Shown here: one piece after another, positions 50,249 through 59,586 of the stretch | Numbering within the stretch: position 1 is the first letter of the stretch | Layout: every line of letters begins with the position of its first letter | NCBI GenBank assembly: GCA_020344055.1 | Contig: CP070813.1 | Coordinates: 423,447 to 483,032, forward strand | From: Candidatus Zixiibacteriota bacterium | GTDB taxonomy: Bacteria; Zixibacteria; MSB-5A5; UBA10806 | DNA length: 59,586 nt | Direction of reading: 5' to 3' | Program-made: the position numbers and the translations under genes | The notes under the pieces: generated by a model | Database searches by the model: none | The model's input: only the letters and a program-made list of their open reading frames with translations | What the model was told of the DNA's origin: nothing

Positions 50249-52524
50249 TTTTTAAACTCTTCGGATTCCAGATAGGCTTCATTGACAAGGACCTCCCGGG
50301 CTTTGCTGCCGTCGTAAGGTCCCACAATACCGTTATTCTCCAGCTGGTCTATCAATCTTGCCGCTCTTTGATACCCTATGCCGAGCCGTCTCTGTAACAG
50401 AGACACCGAACCCTGCTTGTGTCTTATAACCAATTCCACGGCTTCCCTGTAAAGCGGATCGGTGGCGGGATCAAAACCGGGAACAGAACTGCCGACGCTT
50501 TTCTCAAATGTCTCAATAGGCCTGGTTCTGTATTCCTGTTCCCCGATAAACTCTACAATCTGCTCGATTTCATCCCCCGAAATATAGGCGCCGTGGATTC
50601 TTACCGGTTCGGGCAATCCCGGCCTGGAAAAGAGCATATCGCCTTTGCCCAGAAGCTTTTCGGCGCCGTTGGCATCGAGAATGGTTCTGGAATCGACCTT
50701 GGTGGCGGTCTGGAATGCAATTCTGGTGGAGAAATTGGCCTTTATTAGCCCGGTAATAACGTCGACCGAAGGCCTCTGTGTAGCCAGAACCAGGTGAATA
50801 CCGACAGCCCTGGCCATTTGAGCCAGGCGGGTTATCAAGGATTCCATCCGGCTCAAACCGCTCATCATCATATCCGCCAGCTCATCGACTATGATTACGA
50901 TAAAAGGCAGTATTTCCTTTTCGCGCCGGTTATAATCAATGATATTTCTTACGCCCGCCCGCGCCAGCCGGCGGTAGCGATCCTCCATCTCAAGTACGGC
51001 GTCACCCAAGAACTTTTCCGCATCTCGTATATCGGTAACGACGGCCCGTTCGAGATGCGGGAGACCGTCATAAACCGACAACTCCAACCGTTTGGGATCT
51101 ATAAGAATAAAGCGCAGGGCTTCGGGATGGAGATTATAAATGAGGCTGTTTATTATGCAATTCAAGCAAACCGATTTGCCGGAACCTGTCGATCCCGCTA
51201 TGAGAAGATGGGGCATCGAGGCCAGATCCACTGAAAATGGTTCGCCGCTGATTGTAAGACCCAGCGCCAGCGGCAATATCGCGTCCGATTCTTTCATAAC
51301 GCGCGATGACAGGATTTCTTTTAAATATATATTCCTTGAGGTTCTATTGGGAATCTCCACACCTACCGCCGATTTTCCGGGAATGGGAGCCACAATCCTG
51401 ATCCGTTCGGCCTGCATGGCCAGGGCAAGATCATCAGCCAGATTGGTGATCTGGGAGACCTTTATTCCGCTGGCGGGCTTGAATTCAAAGCGAGTTATGA
51501 CCGGGCCCGGAAAGATATTTACCTCCCCGGCATCGATATCGACCCCGAAAGTAAGCAGAGTATGCCTCAACGCCTCCGCCGTGCGGCGATAATCCGCTTT
51601 ATCGGGTATTTTCAGATCCGGCGGGGCATCGCGAAGCATATCTTCCGTGGGAAGCCTGTAGCCGTCCTTTTTGCGGGCAAGGCGGACGTCCTTTCTGAGC
51701 TTTTTGCCCGAACGAACGCCGGCTTTATCCCGATCGCCTTCAAAAATCGAATCCTCTTCGTCCGTCTCTACACTAACGGCTTCCAGAGGAGCTTCCTCTA
51801 TTTTGTCGGCCGATTTTTTCTTTTTGATCCTTATAATGCCGGAAAGAAAACCACGACTTTCCCTTAGTTCAGCTTTTGTCTCTTTTTCACCGGCCAATTT
51901 GAGTCCCATCCTGGATTTCAGAACCAGAAACAGGGCTCTCGGATAGGTAGATACTAATTTCATCAAAAATCCGGTCACCTTTTTTAGCAGTGAGGGGATG
52001 ACGAAAATAAGACCGGTAATAATTAATGAAATCGCCAGAGCGTATGAAAAAACGGTTCCGAACAGGGCCAAAAGCGCCCTGGCGATAAAATGGCCAATAG
52101 CGCCGCCCGGATAAACATTGAGAACGGAACCGGTCTCTCTTCCCGATGGCAGAGATAAGAATGTCATGATTGCGAGTACGAAAGCCGATGAAATAAAAGC
52201 CCATCTTCTAATGGCTATAGTCGGCTTCCCGAAAAATCTATTGATCCCCCAGACGATACACCCGAACGGTATGAGCACCGCGAAATAGCCGAAAATCACG
52301 TACAGAAAAAAGGAGATTACGGCGCCTACTATGCCGCCGCGATTATTCAGTCCTGAAAAGACAGAACCGAGATCGCCCCCGTCGAACAAGGCCCTGATTT
52401 TTGAATGGTCACCCTGGAAATCATAAGAGATCAAGCTTATGATAAGGAGCAGCGCGAAGGCGCAAAGCAACAATCCCAGGATCTTATCCCGATTATCTTT
52501 GTCGAGTTCTTTTAGAAGTTTCAT
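50245..52524 (-). CDS. ftsK: FtsK/SpoIIIE DNA translocase
   Basis: 759 residues. Four membrane helices in the first 190 residues are followed by a short charged linker, the alpha/beta RecA-like motor with Walker A AGSTGSGKSVCLN near 440 and Walker B FIVIIVDELADMMM near 540, and a C-terminal gamma winged helix (SVSLLQRRLGIGYQRAARLI, about 705-724). It pumps chromosome dimers through the closing septum and guides XerCD recombination. There is no ribosome site before the ATG; instead a promoter ends six bases upstream, suggesting a leaderless mRNA. lolA follows with a 4-base overlap. Confidence 0.96.
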   Translation of the reverse strand: MKLLKELDKDNRDKILGLLLCAFALLLIISLISYDFQGDHSKIRALFDGGDLGSVFSGLNNRGGIVGAVISFFLYVIFGYFAVLIPFGCIVWGINRFFGKPTIAIRRWAFISSAFVLAIMTFLSLPSGRETGSVLNVYPGGAIGHFIARALLALFGTVFSYALAISLIITGLIFVIPSLLKKVTGFLMKLVSTYPRALFLVLKSRMGLKLAGEKETKAELRESRGFLSGIIRIKKKKSADKIEEAPLEAVSVETDEEDSIFEGDRDKAGVRSGKKLRKDVRLARKKDGYRLPTEDMLRDAPPDLKIPDKADYRRTAEALRHTLLTFGVDIDAGEVNIFPGPVITRFEFKPASGIKVSQITNLADDLALAMQAERIRIVAPIPGKSAVGVEIPNRTSRNIYLKEILSSRVMKESDAILPLALGLTISGEPFSVDLASMPHLLIAGSTGSGKSVCLNCIINSLIYNLHPEALRFILIDPKRLELSVYDGLPHLERAVVTDIRDAEKFLGDAVLEMEDRYRRLARAGVRNIIDYNRREKEILPFIVIIVDELADMMMSGLSRMESLITRLAQMARAVGIHLVLATQRPSVDVITGLIKANFSTRIAFQTATKVDSRTILDANGAEKLLGKGDMLFSRPGLPEPVRIHGAYISGDEIEQIVEFIGEQEYRTRPIETFEKSVGSSVPGFDPATDPLYREAVELVIRHKQGSVSLLQRRLGIGYQRAARLIDQLENNGIVGPYDGSKAREVLVNEAYLESEEFKK

Positions 52525-52530
52525 GTCAAA

Positions 52531-52559
52531 ATACTACCATCGCGAGACTGTTTTGTCAA
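52531..52559 (-). promoter_or_regulatory. Promoter of ftsK-lolA, apparently leaderless
   Basis: TTGACA (52559-52554), 17 bases, TAGTAT (52536-52531). Only six bases separate the -10 from the ftsK ATG at 52524, so the normal start point coincides with the A of the ATG. Confidence 0.6.
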
Positions 52560-52571
52560 CCGAATACGACA

Positions 52572-55500
52572 TTAATTAAGAGCCATAAAGACATTCGCTC
52601 CCCACAGATTCGGGAGACCGTCGTAATGACCAAAAATAAACGACCTGGAGACACGAAACGAATCCCAGTAACCTTTACCGGCGGCCAGGTTACTCAGAAA
52701 TCTCCAGTAAAAAGCCGCCTTGATCTCATCTGACGTTTCCCAGAGAGGATATACGAATCCGATACTGCCGTCCCGGGCGCTCATGACCGCCTGCAACGCC
52801 ATATTCAGATAATCATCTCCATCGAAAGGCTTGACCATGCAGGCAATATTTTTCCCTCCTCCGTCAGAGCCGTCAAAGAAAGAAAATTCCCCGGAGTAGA
52901 ACCTTACGCGGCTGCCGGAAATTCCTGCAGGCTTTAGAAGCGGCTCGGCGATATATTGAAGCATCCGGACATCGGGATCGTAACCGACCTCGAATTCGGG
53001 CACTGCGGAGGTTTCTTCGAGAGAATCCCGGGGAAATCGCTCGGGCAGATAGGCATGCCTTTTCAAAATATACATTTCCGAAAGATAGTCGCCATCAGGC
53101 ATTTTGAGGATCTCGAACGGAAATGCGTATAGAATTCCATCCGGTACAATTAATATTTTATCCTTGTCGTCAAGGAAGTCCTCCAGAGGGGAAATTATCT
53201 TAACATACCATTCTTCCGTAACCGAATCCGCCTTTTGCTGGTCCGACAGCAGATTATCCATAATCCCCAGTGATTTGCCCAATTCCTCTTCTTTGAACTC
53301 GTATTTATGGATAAAAATCGAATCCCTGTCCATATAAGCCGCAATGAATCCGCTATCGGCCGAGTAAAACCTCAAGACCGATTCGCCCTCCATCAAACTG
53401 TCCTGAAGTCCTTTTAAGGCATCTTCTCTAACACCCCATAATACGCCGTAAGGCAGGCCGTATTTTAACGAATCATACACCGGTTTATTAAATTTCATAT
53501 CATTTTCGCCATTATTATTAACGAATATTCCATCCAAAATTCTATTTTCGATGGAATCGAAATTCCCGATTGAAAAATGGCGACCCGAAATCTTTTGCGA
53601 ATAAGCCGCCTCCAGATAACTTACTGCCGAATCCGCTTCCCCCTCATTAATCAAAATATCAGCAGCCTTATAATAAAGATCGGCCTTATCCTCATGTAAT
53701 CCATAGAACGCCTTTATATAATCCGGCTCGATAAAATACTCTTTCGATATACGCTCGGCGGATACCAGGTAATCCCACTTATTATTGTTTTCCGCGAGCA
53801 ACGCCTGATTATAAAACGCTCTCCACCCGAGATATCTTAACGTATTTTTATCCGCAGATCCTGAAATTTCCGCAAAATAATTTCTTGCCTTCTCCTTATC
53901 GCCCATTACGGCCGCATGATACCCCAGTTGATACCGGCAGAGATTATCGACATATTCGTTTTCCGATTTCGACATTATCTCATGATAAAGAGAATCGATA
54001 TTTTCAGTAGTATCCGCGGCCAGAGCGATTTTGTACATTAAGAGATCCGAACTCATACGGTTTTTATAACTGCGTGCGATTCCTTCGGCCAGCCTGTAAT
54101 TTATAAATGCCTCATCATCACGATCTATCGCCCTGAATATATCGCCGAGCGACTCGTAAGCCTCCGTCAACAATAACGGTTTTCCCCTGTTTTTTAATAG
54201 AGAAATGCTTTTCCGGGCAAACTCCAGCGCCAAATCGAATTCTTCCCGCATCAAATAAATCTTGCCGAGCAGAATTGTCGCCTCCGCGTCGTTATTATTC
54301 TGCTCCAGCAAGTATTCCAGATTCCGCCTCGCAGATTCGTTTCGCAACGTGCCGATCTGGAATCTCGATAATTGAATCAGGTATTCTCGATAGTTTATAT
54401 TTCCCGAAGTTTTATCAATCAATATTTCCAGCGAATCGAGTTGTATTTTCGCTTTCCCATATAGTCCCTTCATATTTAATACCTTCGCCAGATATAGTCC
54501 CGGCAGCAGTCTATCCTCCTTATTGTCTGCCGAAATTAGAGAGAGCGATATAGATAAATCGGCCCCGGCATTATCCAGATCGCCCGTTTCCAGGTACGCT
54601 TTTCCGCGAGCCGCCAATCCTCTGGCATTCAGCGATAAATCCTCTGTTTTCTCAGCCATTTCAATCAATAACGTAGCGTATTCGACAGATCTTTCAAATT
54701 CATTCATGTTATATTCTATTTCAGCCATGTCGCTATATATTTTCGCCAGGCTCCGCCAATCGACCGCCTTTTTAAAAATATCGATAAATCTCTCACATTC
54801 GCGCCGAATTCTATAATTATACTCCCCGGTATTTTCGTAGGTTTTCATTAATTTATCCGCAACAAAGCCTTTCTTGGAATCATCGAAATTTCTGCCGCTT
54901 ACGGTATTCAGCCCCAGGTTGTAATATCTTTCCGCCGTTTTCCAATTTTTCTGGATATAATGCTGATTGGCAATTAATACATATTCGTCGAACAAGCCCT
55001 TAATATACAGATCCTCATCTTTTCTGCTCCAGCCGTTATCGCCGTAATATGAAATGCTATACTTATTCCTGTTATCAGCCGCGCCAAAATCCCGAATGAA
55101 TGCTTTCGAATAGGAGCCAAGCGGTGTTACAGTCCCCAGGCCGTTAAAGAATACCTTTAAATCAGATTCCAGGGCGGAAAGATCTCTGATATTATTCACT
55201 TTTAATATGGTTTTAATGCCCATATTTTCTATAATCTTATTTAATATTCTATTATTCGCTTCGGTAAAATCATTCCCCATATCAAGATAGATTACGCCGA
55301 AAGCGTTATTTTTTAATTTCGGGAGATCTTTTATATATAATTTATCCATACTATTATTATGCCTGTCAACATTAAAGTGTTCCCATCCCGAGAGGATAAA
55401 GTTTTCTTCATCCTTAACTATTTTTCCATCGATAATTATCCATCCGTACCTAGAGAGATCGACTTCAGAAAATGTCGAATCGAAATATACTACGCCCCCT

Positions 55501-58500
55501 CCGATATCCTCCGCAAGGTTATTGGTCAATATAGAACCGTCAAATTTAACAATAACGATTTCCGTGGCCTTCCTTATATCGGTAGTAACCGCCTTACGAG
55601 TATCATTTAACGAAAAAGCACTTTTAACAACGATGCCGGGAGATATTTTGCTAATTTCGCTTGTTAGCTCCTCGTAAAATTCTTCGGCCGAGATTATTGT
55701 TACAATATTAAATCGCGAAATATCAGAAATAGCATCCGCTACGTTAAAATCGTCAATATTACTTAAAAGAAGCATCTCAAGAGAATCTTTTCCGGCGATC
55801 CAGATCGCAATCTTATCTGAAATTCTATGAGTAATAACGAACAGTTCCTCTTCCGTCAAATCCCCCATAAGAGAATTTATCGCTGGCTGATCAAACACCA
55901 GGCAGGAATAGGCGATGGCATCCATTTCCTTTATCTCCTGGCGTAATTCCAGTATCCTGCCCCGGACTCGTAATATCTCTTCTGATACCTCCCTGAGTCT
56001 TATTTTGGCTGCGACTCCGATAGCCTCCAATCTTTTCTTTTCCATGTAAAGATCGATCAGGTTCTTCTGGTATTGCCGCAGTAAATCCATATTAGCCCTG
56101 AAGCTTTCTGTCTTATATAGAACCGTGTTTACCTGGTTCAAACGCGCAACCAGCAGCATGTTCCGCATGCTTTCAAGGTAAAACAATCCCGAATTTATAT
56201 CGCCCTCTTTGATATAATATTCGGTTAACATGGTATAAAGCCGTTCCAGGAATGCCATATCCATCACATGGCTACGACCGATCGGCATATTTTCATATAT
56301 TCCGATTGCGTCTTTCAATTGATCGATATAACTATTCCCGTTGTTATCGGCGATCATTGCTTCAAGCGCCAGGAGCTTGGCGTACAGTCTCGGCGATGTC
56401 GAAAAGACGGCTGAATTTTTCGCGCTTGTTATTGAAGACCGTAAGCTCTCGAAATCACCCAGGAAATACGATGTTACCGCCATATTCAATAATATCCCGG
56501 TTTCGATATCGGGATATTCTCCCGGGGTAAGTTCCCCCAGGGCATCCCTGAAATGATAAACCGCCCTGGAAAACCTATCATGAATTCTATCGGCCGAACC
56601 ATTTAATCTCGCCATAAAGCTCTGGAGATCTGAATAGCCGTCACCAAGAATATTGCCCGACTCAACCAAACCCCTGAAATATTCCGCGAGACCTATAATA
56701 TTTTTAAGATTCGCCCTGGCATTGGGGTAGGACGGCAATATATAATCATGCAAATCCGATACTTTATTTTCGATCTCATCCAGCTGTTTTAAAGCGGTTG
56801 CATAATCCGATCTTCCATAACCATAAAATACCGCCTCTGCCCAATTCAGGAGCTCGACATAGGCTCCATGATAATCCTCCAGTTCCATACATAGCTTGAA
56901 AGCCTTCTTATAGGAAACGATAGAAGAATCGACATGCTCGATTTCGAGATACCGGCCGCCGACATCGGCCCATAAATCGACGCTGTTTTCCTCTTCATCC
57001 GAATTTTCCAGGATCCCGATCTGCCTGTTTTTGAGCGCTATGGCAGTTGTTACATCCCCGGCTCCATACAGCATTTCCTGCAAAAAGGCTTCATCGGCAG
57101 CGCGGGTGAATCCCTTCGGATAAAGGGACCCTCCAAATCTCATGGGAAGAAGCTCGATGAGGGGTATGCTTATGCCGAACGGCCACAGAACAAACTTGAC
57201 CCGGTTGTCATATTTTATCTCTTTATATTTGATCTTGCCGTACGATTTTAACGCTTCATCGGCGTAGATAGTGGCGGATTGGTCATCGCCCGTCATCCTG
57301 AAACAAAACGCCTGGGCCTTTAAAATGTCGGTAACGGTCTTAGCGTCATTCCGGGCCTGATAATATCCTTTGGCCTCTTCATATAATTCAGCCGCCTCGA
57401 TATACTTCTCCTGAATCTGGTTCAATAAACCCAGTTTCAGGGCGGCAAAAGACTTTGCGGATAAATCCGCGGCAGCCGTCGATTTAATATATAATTTCCG
57501 GAAATATTCCGTCGCCGTTTCAATACTGTCGATATAGAGCGCGCTTTCGCCGTATTTTTTTATAAAATTTTGATCATTATCCAGCGCCGGCTTAATCTCC
57601 TTTGCGGACTTATAATATTTAAACGCTTCGCTGTATTGAGCCAATCCGAAATAAGCCTCTCCAAGATTCAGGTAGAAACCGTAGGCCAGATCTTCATTCT
57701 CCTTTATCAGTGAAATCCCCTTAAAAGATAATTCTACCGCTTCTTCATATAATCCCAGAGGCCCTTTTGAGTTCTCCTCCAGGAGGCAGTCAGTATAGGC
57801 GATAGAGATATACGACAGCGGAAATGAAGGGTATTTTTCGATAACCTTCCGAAGTTTATCCCTGGATTTTCTAAGATCCGATATCTTCTTTTTATCCTCA
57901 TAGTCCACCAGAGATATCAATGCGTCAAGATAGGCCAGGTTGGCTGCGGGTAATGTACGGGAAACATTTAGCACAGATCCTTTTTTGTTATTATATCGAT
58001 ACCCGGCTTTAGCCAATCCCCAGATAGCATTGTAATTATTCGCATCGTAGCTCAAAGCCTTCATGAATATTTCCCGCGCTTCTTCGGCATTGCTTTTTAA
58101 TCTCTCATATCCCGAAAAAGCGTAATACTCCGCCGCCTTGATTTTGAAAGCCCGGACGGTCTGATAATCATCCACAAAATCCAGGTAGGCAGACGCCGAA
58201 TCGAGCATTATTCCAGCCTTATCATAAATTTCATTGCCTATATAAAGGTCGACAAGTTCGTTGAACACCGCGAATCTCAACCCCGGAATTTCGCGGTATT
58301 TTTCGGATATATCTTTCAACCTCCATTCCGCCAGCGATTTTCGCCCCCGCCGCGCCAATATCTTTGCCTGCTCCAGCGACGCCATCCCCGATAAAAGCGG
58401 ATGCCATTCGTAATTAATTCTTATTTTCTCCAGCTCGTCCAGCTCGTTACCGGAGGCCCTTCCGGAGATAAGCTCAATCAAATCTTTAACAAAAATCTCC

Positions 58501-59585
58501 ATCGTATCCTTTTTATGCCTGTATTTTTCGATCAACTCTATATATAAAGGCGTCAGATCATAAATATCCCCGGCGTATGTGTTTGCCAGATATTTCAGGT
58601 CCCATCGCTCCAGAGCAGCTATAATATCGATATCATTACCGAATGTGTTGATACCATCTTCTATCAACTCCCGTCCCTCGCCGTACATCTTTTCGTTGAA
58701 ATACAGTTCTATACAAAATTTATATATTTCCTTTTTTATACTATCCGATAACTTTTCATCACTCAAAAGATTTTTGCATATATCGATTGCCTTATTCTTC
58801 TCTTTCAGGTATTCCTTTTTCCTGGACAAATTGTATCTTATCCTGGCTTCAGCCAGGCTAATACTCCGCGCGAACAATGAATCCGCATAACTACCGGCCT
58901 CCGCCAGAATATCCAGCGCCAGGTAATGCATGTCCAACATGGCATAAATCACCGCCGACCTTGTTATATGATCCCGGCAGCGCTCGGGATAATAATAGTA
59001 CGCTTCATAGCAGGCTATCGCTGCCATAATGGAATCGTTATATGTCAGCGTATGTTTCGCCAGCGAGTCGCACCACAAATATTGCGTATCGCCGTTCGGC
59101 TCTTTATCCGTCAATCCGGGCAGCGGGAGCAAATATATATTACCATCGTTGCCCTGGGCGCATATCAGGTTATTTTTCGAAATGGCGGGATTCGTGAACT
59201 TCAATCCAGGCAAAAATCTGCCTGATTTCATATTGGATAATGATAGTATCATCAGGTCCGATCTATCGTTGACCGTTATCTTCCCATCGCGATTTGTATC
59301 CCTCGATATTTTTTCAAACAGGACATGACTCCCCCCCTGCAGAATAACCGGATTGAGGTGCAAGCCGTCACCAGCATCGAGAAAACTGATCGAAGAATCA
59401 ATCAAACCGTAGACGGCAAGTTTGTTAAAACCTCCGCCTGCCACGGGCGATACGAATATCAGGCTATCGCCGGAAGGGAAAAATGACGGGTCCAGACCCT
59501 GTGGTCCCTTATGATTTATATCTTTTCTTAGATCATATATGTATATATATAAACTGTCATTCGAACCGGCATGAATATAAGCAAT
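52572..59585 (-). CDS. Giant propeller-TPR-CHAT-like-TPR-CHAT-like protein (N-terminus beyond window)
   Basis: The frame is open to the right edge with at least 2337 codons, so the true start lies outside; a GTG at 59444 is in frame but cuts a propeller blade. Residues counted from the edge: about 1-150 have PD40/TolB-like blades (DPSFFPSGDSLIFVSP near 32-47) with a calcium-type loop DTNRDGKITVNDRSD near 95. About 170-1130 are TPR helices. A charged coiled coil (about 1170-1225) leads to a CHAT-like domain (about 1228-1495). More TPRs run to about 2000, and a second CHAT-like domain (ILIVPDGILYAFPFEIL near 2145; SIGFVYPLWETSDEI; end NLWGANVFMALN) closes the protein. The HATHG and SACxTG motifs of active CHAT peptidases are absent from both. 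It is probably a scaffold or sensor; the role is unknown. Confidence 0.85.
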   Translation of the reverse strand: MAYIHAGSNDSLYIYIYDLRKDINHKGPQGLDPSFFPSGDSLIFVSPVAGGGFNKLAVYGLIDSSISFLDAGDGLHLNPVILQGGSHVLFEKISRDTNRDGKITVNDRSDLMILSLSNMKSGRFLPGLKFTNPAISKNNLICAQGNDGNIYLLPLPGLTDKEPNGDTQYLWCDSLAKHTLTYNDSIMAAIACYEAYYYYPERCRDHITRSAVIYAMLDMHYLALDILAEAGSYADSLFARSISLAEARIRYNLSRKKEYLKEKNKAIDICKNLLSDEKLSDSIKKEIYKFCIELYFNEKMYGEGRELIEDGINTFGNDIDIIAALERWDLKYLANTYAGDIYDLTPLYIELIEKYRHKKDTMEIFVKDLIELISGRASGNELDELEKIRINYEWHPLLSGMASLEQAKILARRGRKSLAEWRLKDISEKYREIPGLRFAVFNELVDLYIGNEIYDKAGIMLDSASAYLDFVDDYQTVRAFKIKAAEYYAFSGYERLKSNAEEAREIFMKALSYDANNYNAIWGLAKAGYRYNNKKGSVLNVSRTLPAANLAYLDALISLVDYEDKKKISDLRKSRDKLRKVIEKYPSFPLSYISIAYTDCLLEENSKGPLGLYEEAVELSFKGISLIKENEDLAYGFYLNLGEAYFGLAQYSEAFKYYKSAKEIKPALDNDQNFIKKYGESALYIDSIETATEYFRKLYIKSTAAADLSAKSFAALKLGLLNQIQEKYIEAAELYEEAKGYYQARNDAKTVTDILKAQAFCFRMTGDDQSATIYADEALKSYGKIKYKEIKYDNRVKFVLWPFGISIPLIELLPMRFGGSLYPKGFTRAADEAFLQEMLYGAGDVTTAIALKNRQIGILENSDEEENSVDLWADVGGRYLEIEHVDSSIVSYKKAFKLCMELEDYHGAYVELLNWAEAVFYGYGRSDYATALKQLDEIENKVSDLHDYILPSYPNARANLKNIIGLAEYFRGLVESGNILGDGYSDLQSFMARLNGSADRIHDRFSRAVYHFRDALGELTPGEYPDIETGILLNMAVTSYFLGDFESLRSSITSAKNSAVFSTSPRLYAKLLALEAMIADNNGNSYIDQLKDAIGIYENMPIGRSHVMDMAFLERLYTMLTEYYIKEGDINSGLFYLESMRNMLLVARLNQVNTVLYKTESFRANMDLLRQYQKNLIDLYMEKKRLEAIGVAAKIRLREVSEEILRVRGRILELRQEIKEMDAIAYSCLVFDQPAINSLMGDLTEEELFVITHRISDKIAIWIAGKDSLEMLLLSNIDDFNVADAISDISRFNIVTIISAEEFYEELTSEISKISPGIVVKSAFSLNDTRKAVTTDIRKATEIVIVKFDGSILTNNLAEDIGGGVVYFDSTFSEVDLSRYGWIIIDGKIVKDEENFILSGWEHFNVDRHNNSMDKLYIKDLPKLKNNAFGVIYLDMGNDFTEANNRILNKIIENMGIKTILKVNNIRDLSALESDLKVFFNGLGTVTPLGSYSKAFIRDFGAADNRNKYSISYYGDNGWSRKDEDLYIKGLFDEYVLIANQHYIQKNWKTAERYYNLGLNTVSGRNFDDSKKGFVADKLMKTYENTGEYNYRIRRECERFIDIFKKAVDWRSLAKIYSDMAEIEYNMNEFERSVEYATLLIEMAEKTEDLSLNARGLAARGKAYLETGDLDNAGADLSISLSLISADNKEDRLLPGLYLAKVLNMKGLYGKAKIQLDSLEILIDKTSGNINYREYLIQLSRFQIGTLRNESARRNLEYLLEQNNNDAEATILLGKIYLMREEFDLALEFARKSISLLKNRGKPLLLTEAYESLGDIFRAIDRDDEAFINYRLAEGIARSYKNRMSSDLLMYKIALAADTTENIDSLYHEIMSKSENEYVDNLCRYQLGYHAAVMGDKEKARNYFAEISGSADKNTLRYLGWRAFYNQALLAENNNKWDYLVSAERISKEYFIEPDYIKAFYGLHEDKADLYYKAADILINEGEADSAVSYLEAAYSQKISGRHFSIGNFDSIENRILDGIFVNNNGENDMKFNKPVYDSLKYGLPYGVLWGVREDALKGLQDSLMEGESVLRFYSADSGFIAAYMDRDSIFIHKYEFKEEELGKSLGIMDNLLSDQQKADSVTEEWYVKIISPLEDFLDDKDKILIVPDGILYAFPFEILKMPDGDYLSEMYILKRHAYLPERFPRDSLEETSAVPEFEVGYDPDVRMLQYIAEPLLKPAGISGSRVRFYSGEFSFFDGSDGGGKNIACMVKPFDGDDYLNMALQAVMSARDGSIGFVYPLWETSDEIKAAFYWRFLSNLAAGKGYWDSFRVSRSFIFGHYDGLPNLWGANVFMALN

Positions 59586-59586
59586 T

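Noticed and set aside
1..59586. CRISPR arrays, insertion sequences, prophage or integrase genes, rRNA
   Set aside because: I looked on both strands and found no regularly spaced repeats, transposase motifs, phage structural genes or rRNA-like stretches.

Overview
The window comes from a diderm (Gram-negative-type) bacterium. It reads like a member of the FCB superphylum or a neighbouring candidate phylum (Zixibacteria-, KSB1-, Krumholzibacteria- or Marinimicrobia-like); I cannot place it more precisely from sequence alone. Signs for this are TonB receptors, BamD, LolA and Omp85 proteins, a Bacteroidota-type bat (aerotolerance) operon, a gingipain-like PorU, a PorV-like protein and C-terminal sorting domains of the type IX secretion kind, together with bacillithiol synthesis genes. 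I count 39 protein genes and one tRNA, and every one lies on the minus strand, so transcription runs from high to low coordinates across the whole 59.6 kb. I see no insertion sequences, phage genes, CRISPR arrays or rRNA, and no non-coding gap longer than 300 bases. Many junctions overlap by 4 to 23 bases. Several genes start with TTG, and sigma-70-like promoters (TTGACA, 16-17 bases, TAtnnT) can be seen in the few real gaps.

In order of transcription from the right: (1) 59585-52572 holds the bulk of a giant protein, cut by the window edge, with a TolB-like propeller, TPRs, a CHAT-like domain, more TPRs and a second CHAT-like domain. Both CHAT-like domains appear to lack the catalytic His/Cys pair. 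(2) 52524-49661 is ftsK-lolA, with a promoter placed so that the ftsK mRNA would be leaderless. (3) 49576-42373 is a housekeeping operon: rimO, a membrane-anchored lytic transglycosylase, an unknown periplasmic protein, bamD, nadD, polA, coaE. (4) 42329-40531 is a DUF554 membrane protein and a class II aldolase.

(5) 40333-22827 is the most distinctive part: a tightly packed run of eight genes of about 17.5 kb with one good promoter. It encodes PorU-like C25 peptidase, a PorV-like barrel with a large propeller insertion, an M6-like metalloprotease with a sorting tail, two tandem DUF5683-like proteins, an NHL-propeller lipoprotein, a 1095-residue putative outer-membrane barrel and an Omp85/TamA-like protein. 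I read it as a cell-surface secretion and processing locus related to type IX secretion. (6) 22593-13417 is a complete moxR-DUF58-DUF4381-batA-batB-batC-batD-batE operon, ending in a lysylphosphatidylglycerol-synthase-like membrane protein. It is driven by a clear promoter with an inverted repeat at its -35.

(7) 13302-11126 carries nth, corA and a peroxiredoxin-like gene that lacks the peroxidatic cysteine. (8) 11050-1989 carries a tripartite RND efflux system (tolC-like, membrane fusion protein, permease) followed by bshC-bshA-bshB1, a complete bacillithiol pathway. (9) 1943-1851 is a selenocysteine tRNA with its own promoter, whose predicted start point falls on the first base of the tRNA. 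(10) 1731-1 is the N-terminal part of a TonB-dependent receptor that runs off the left edge.
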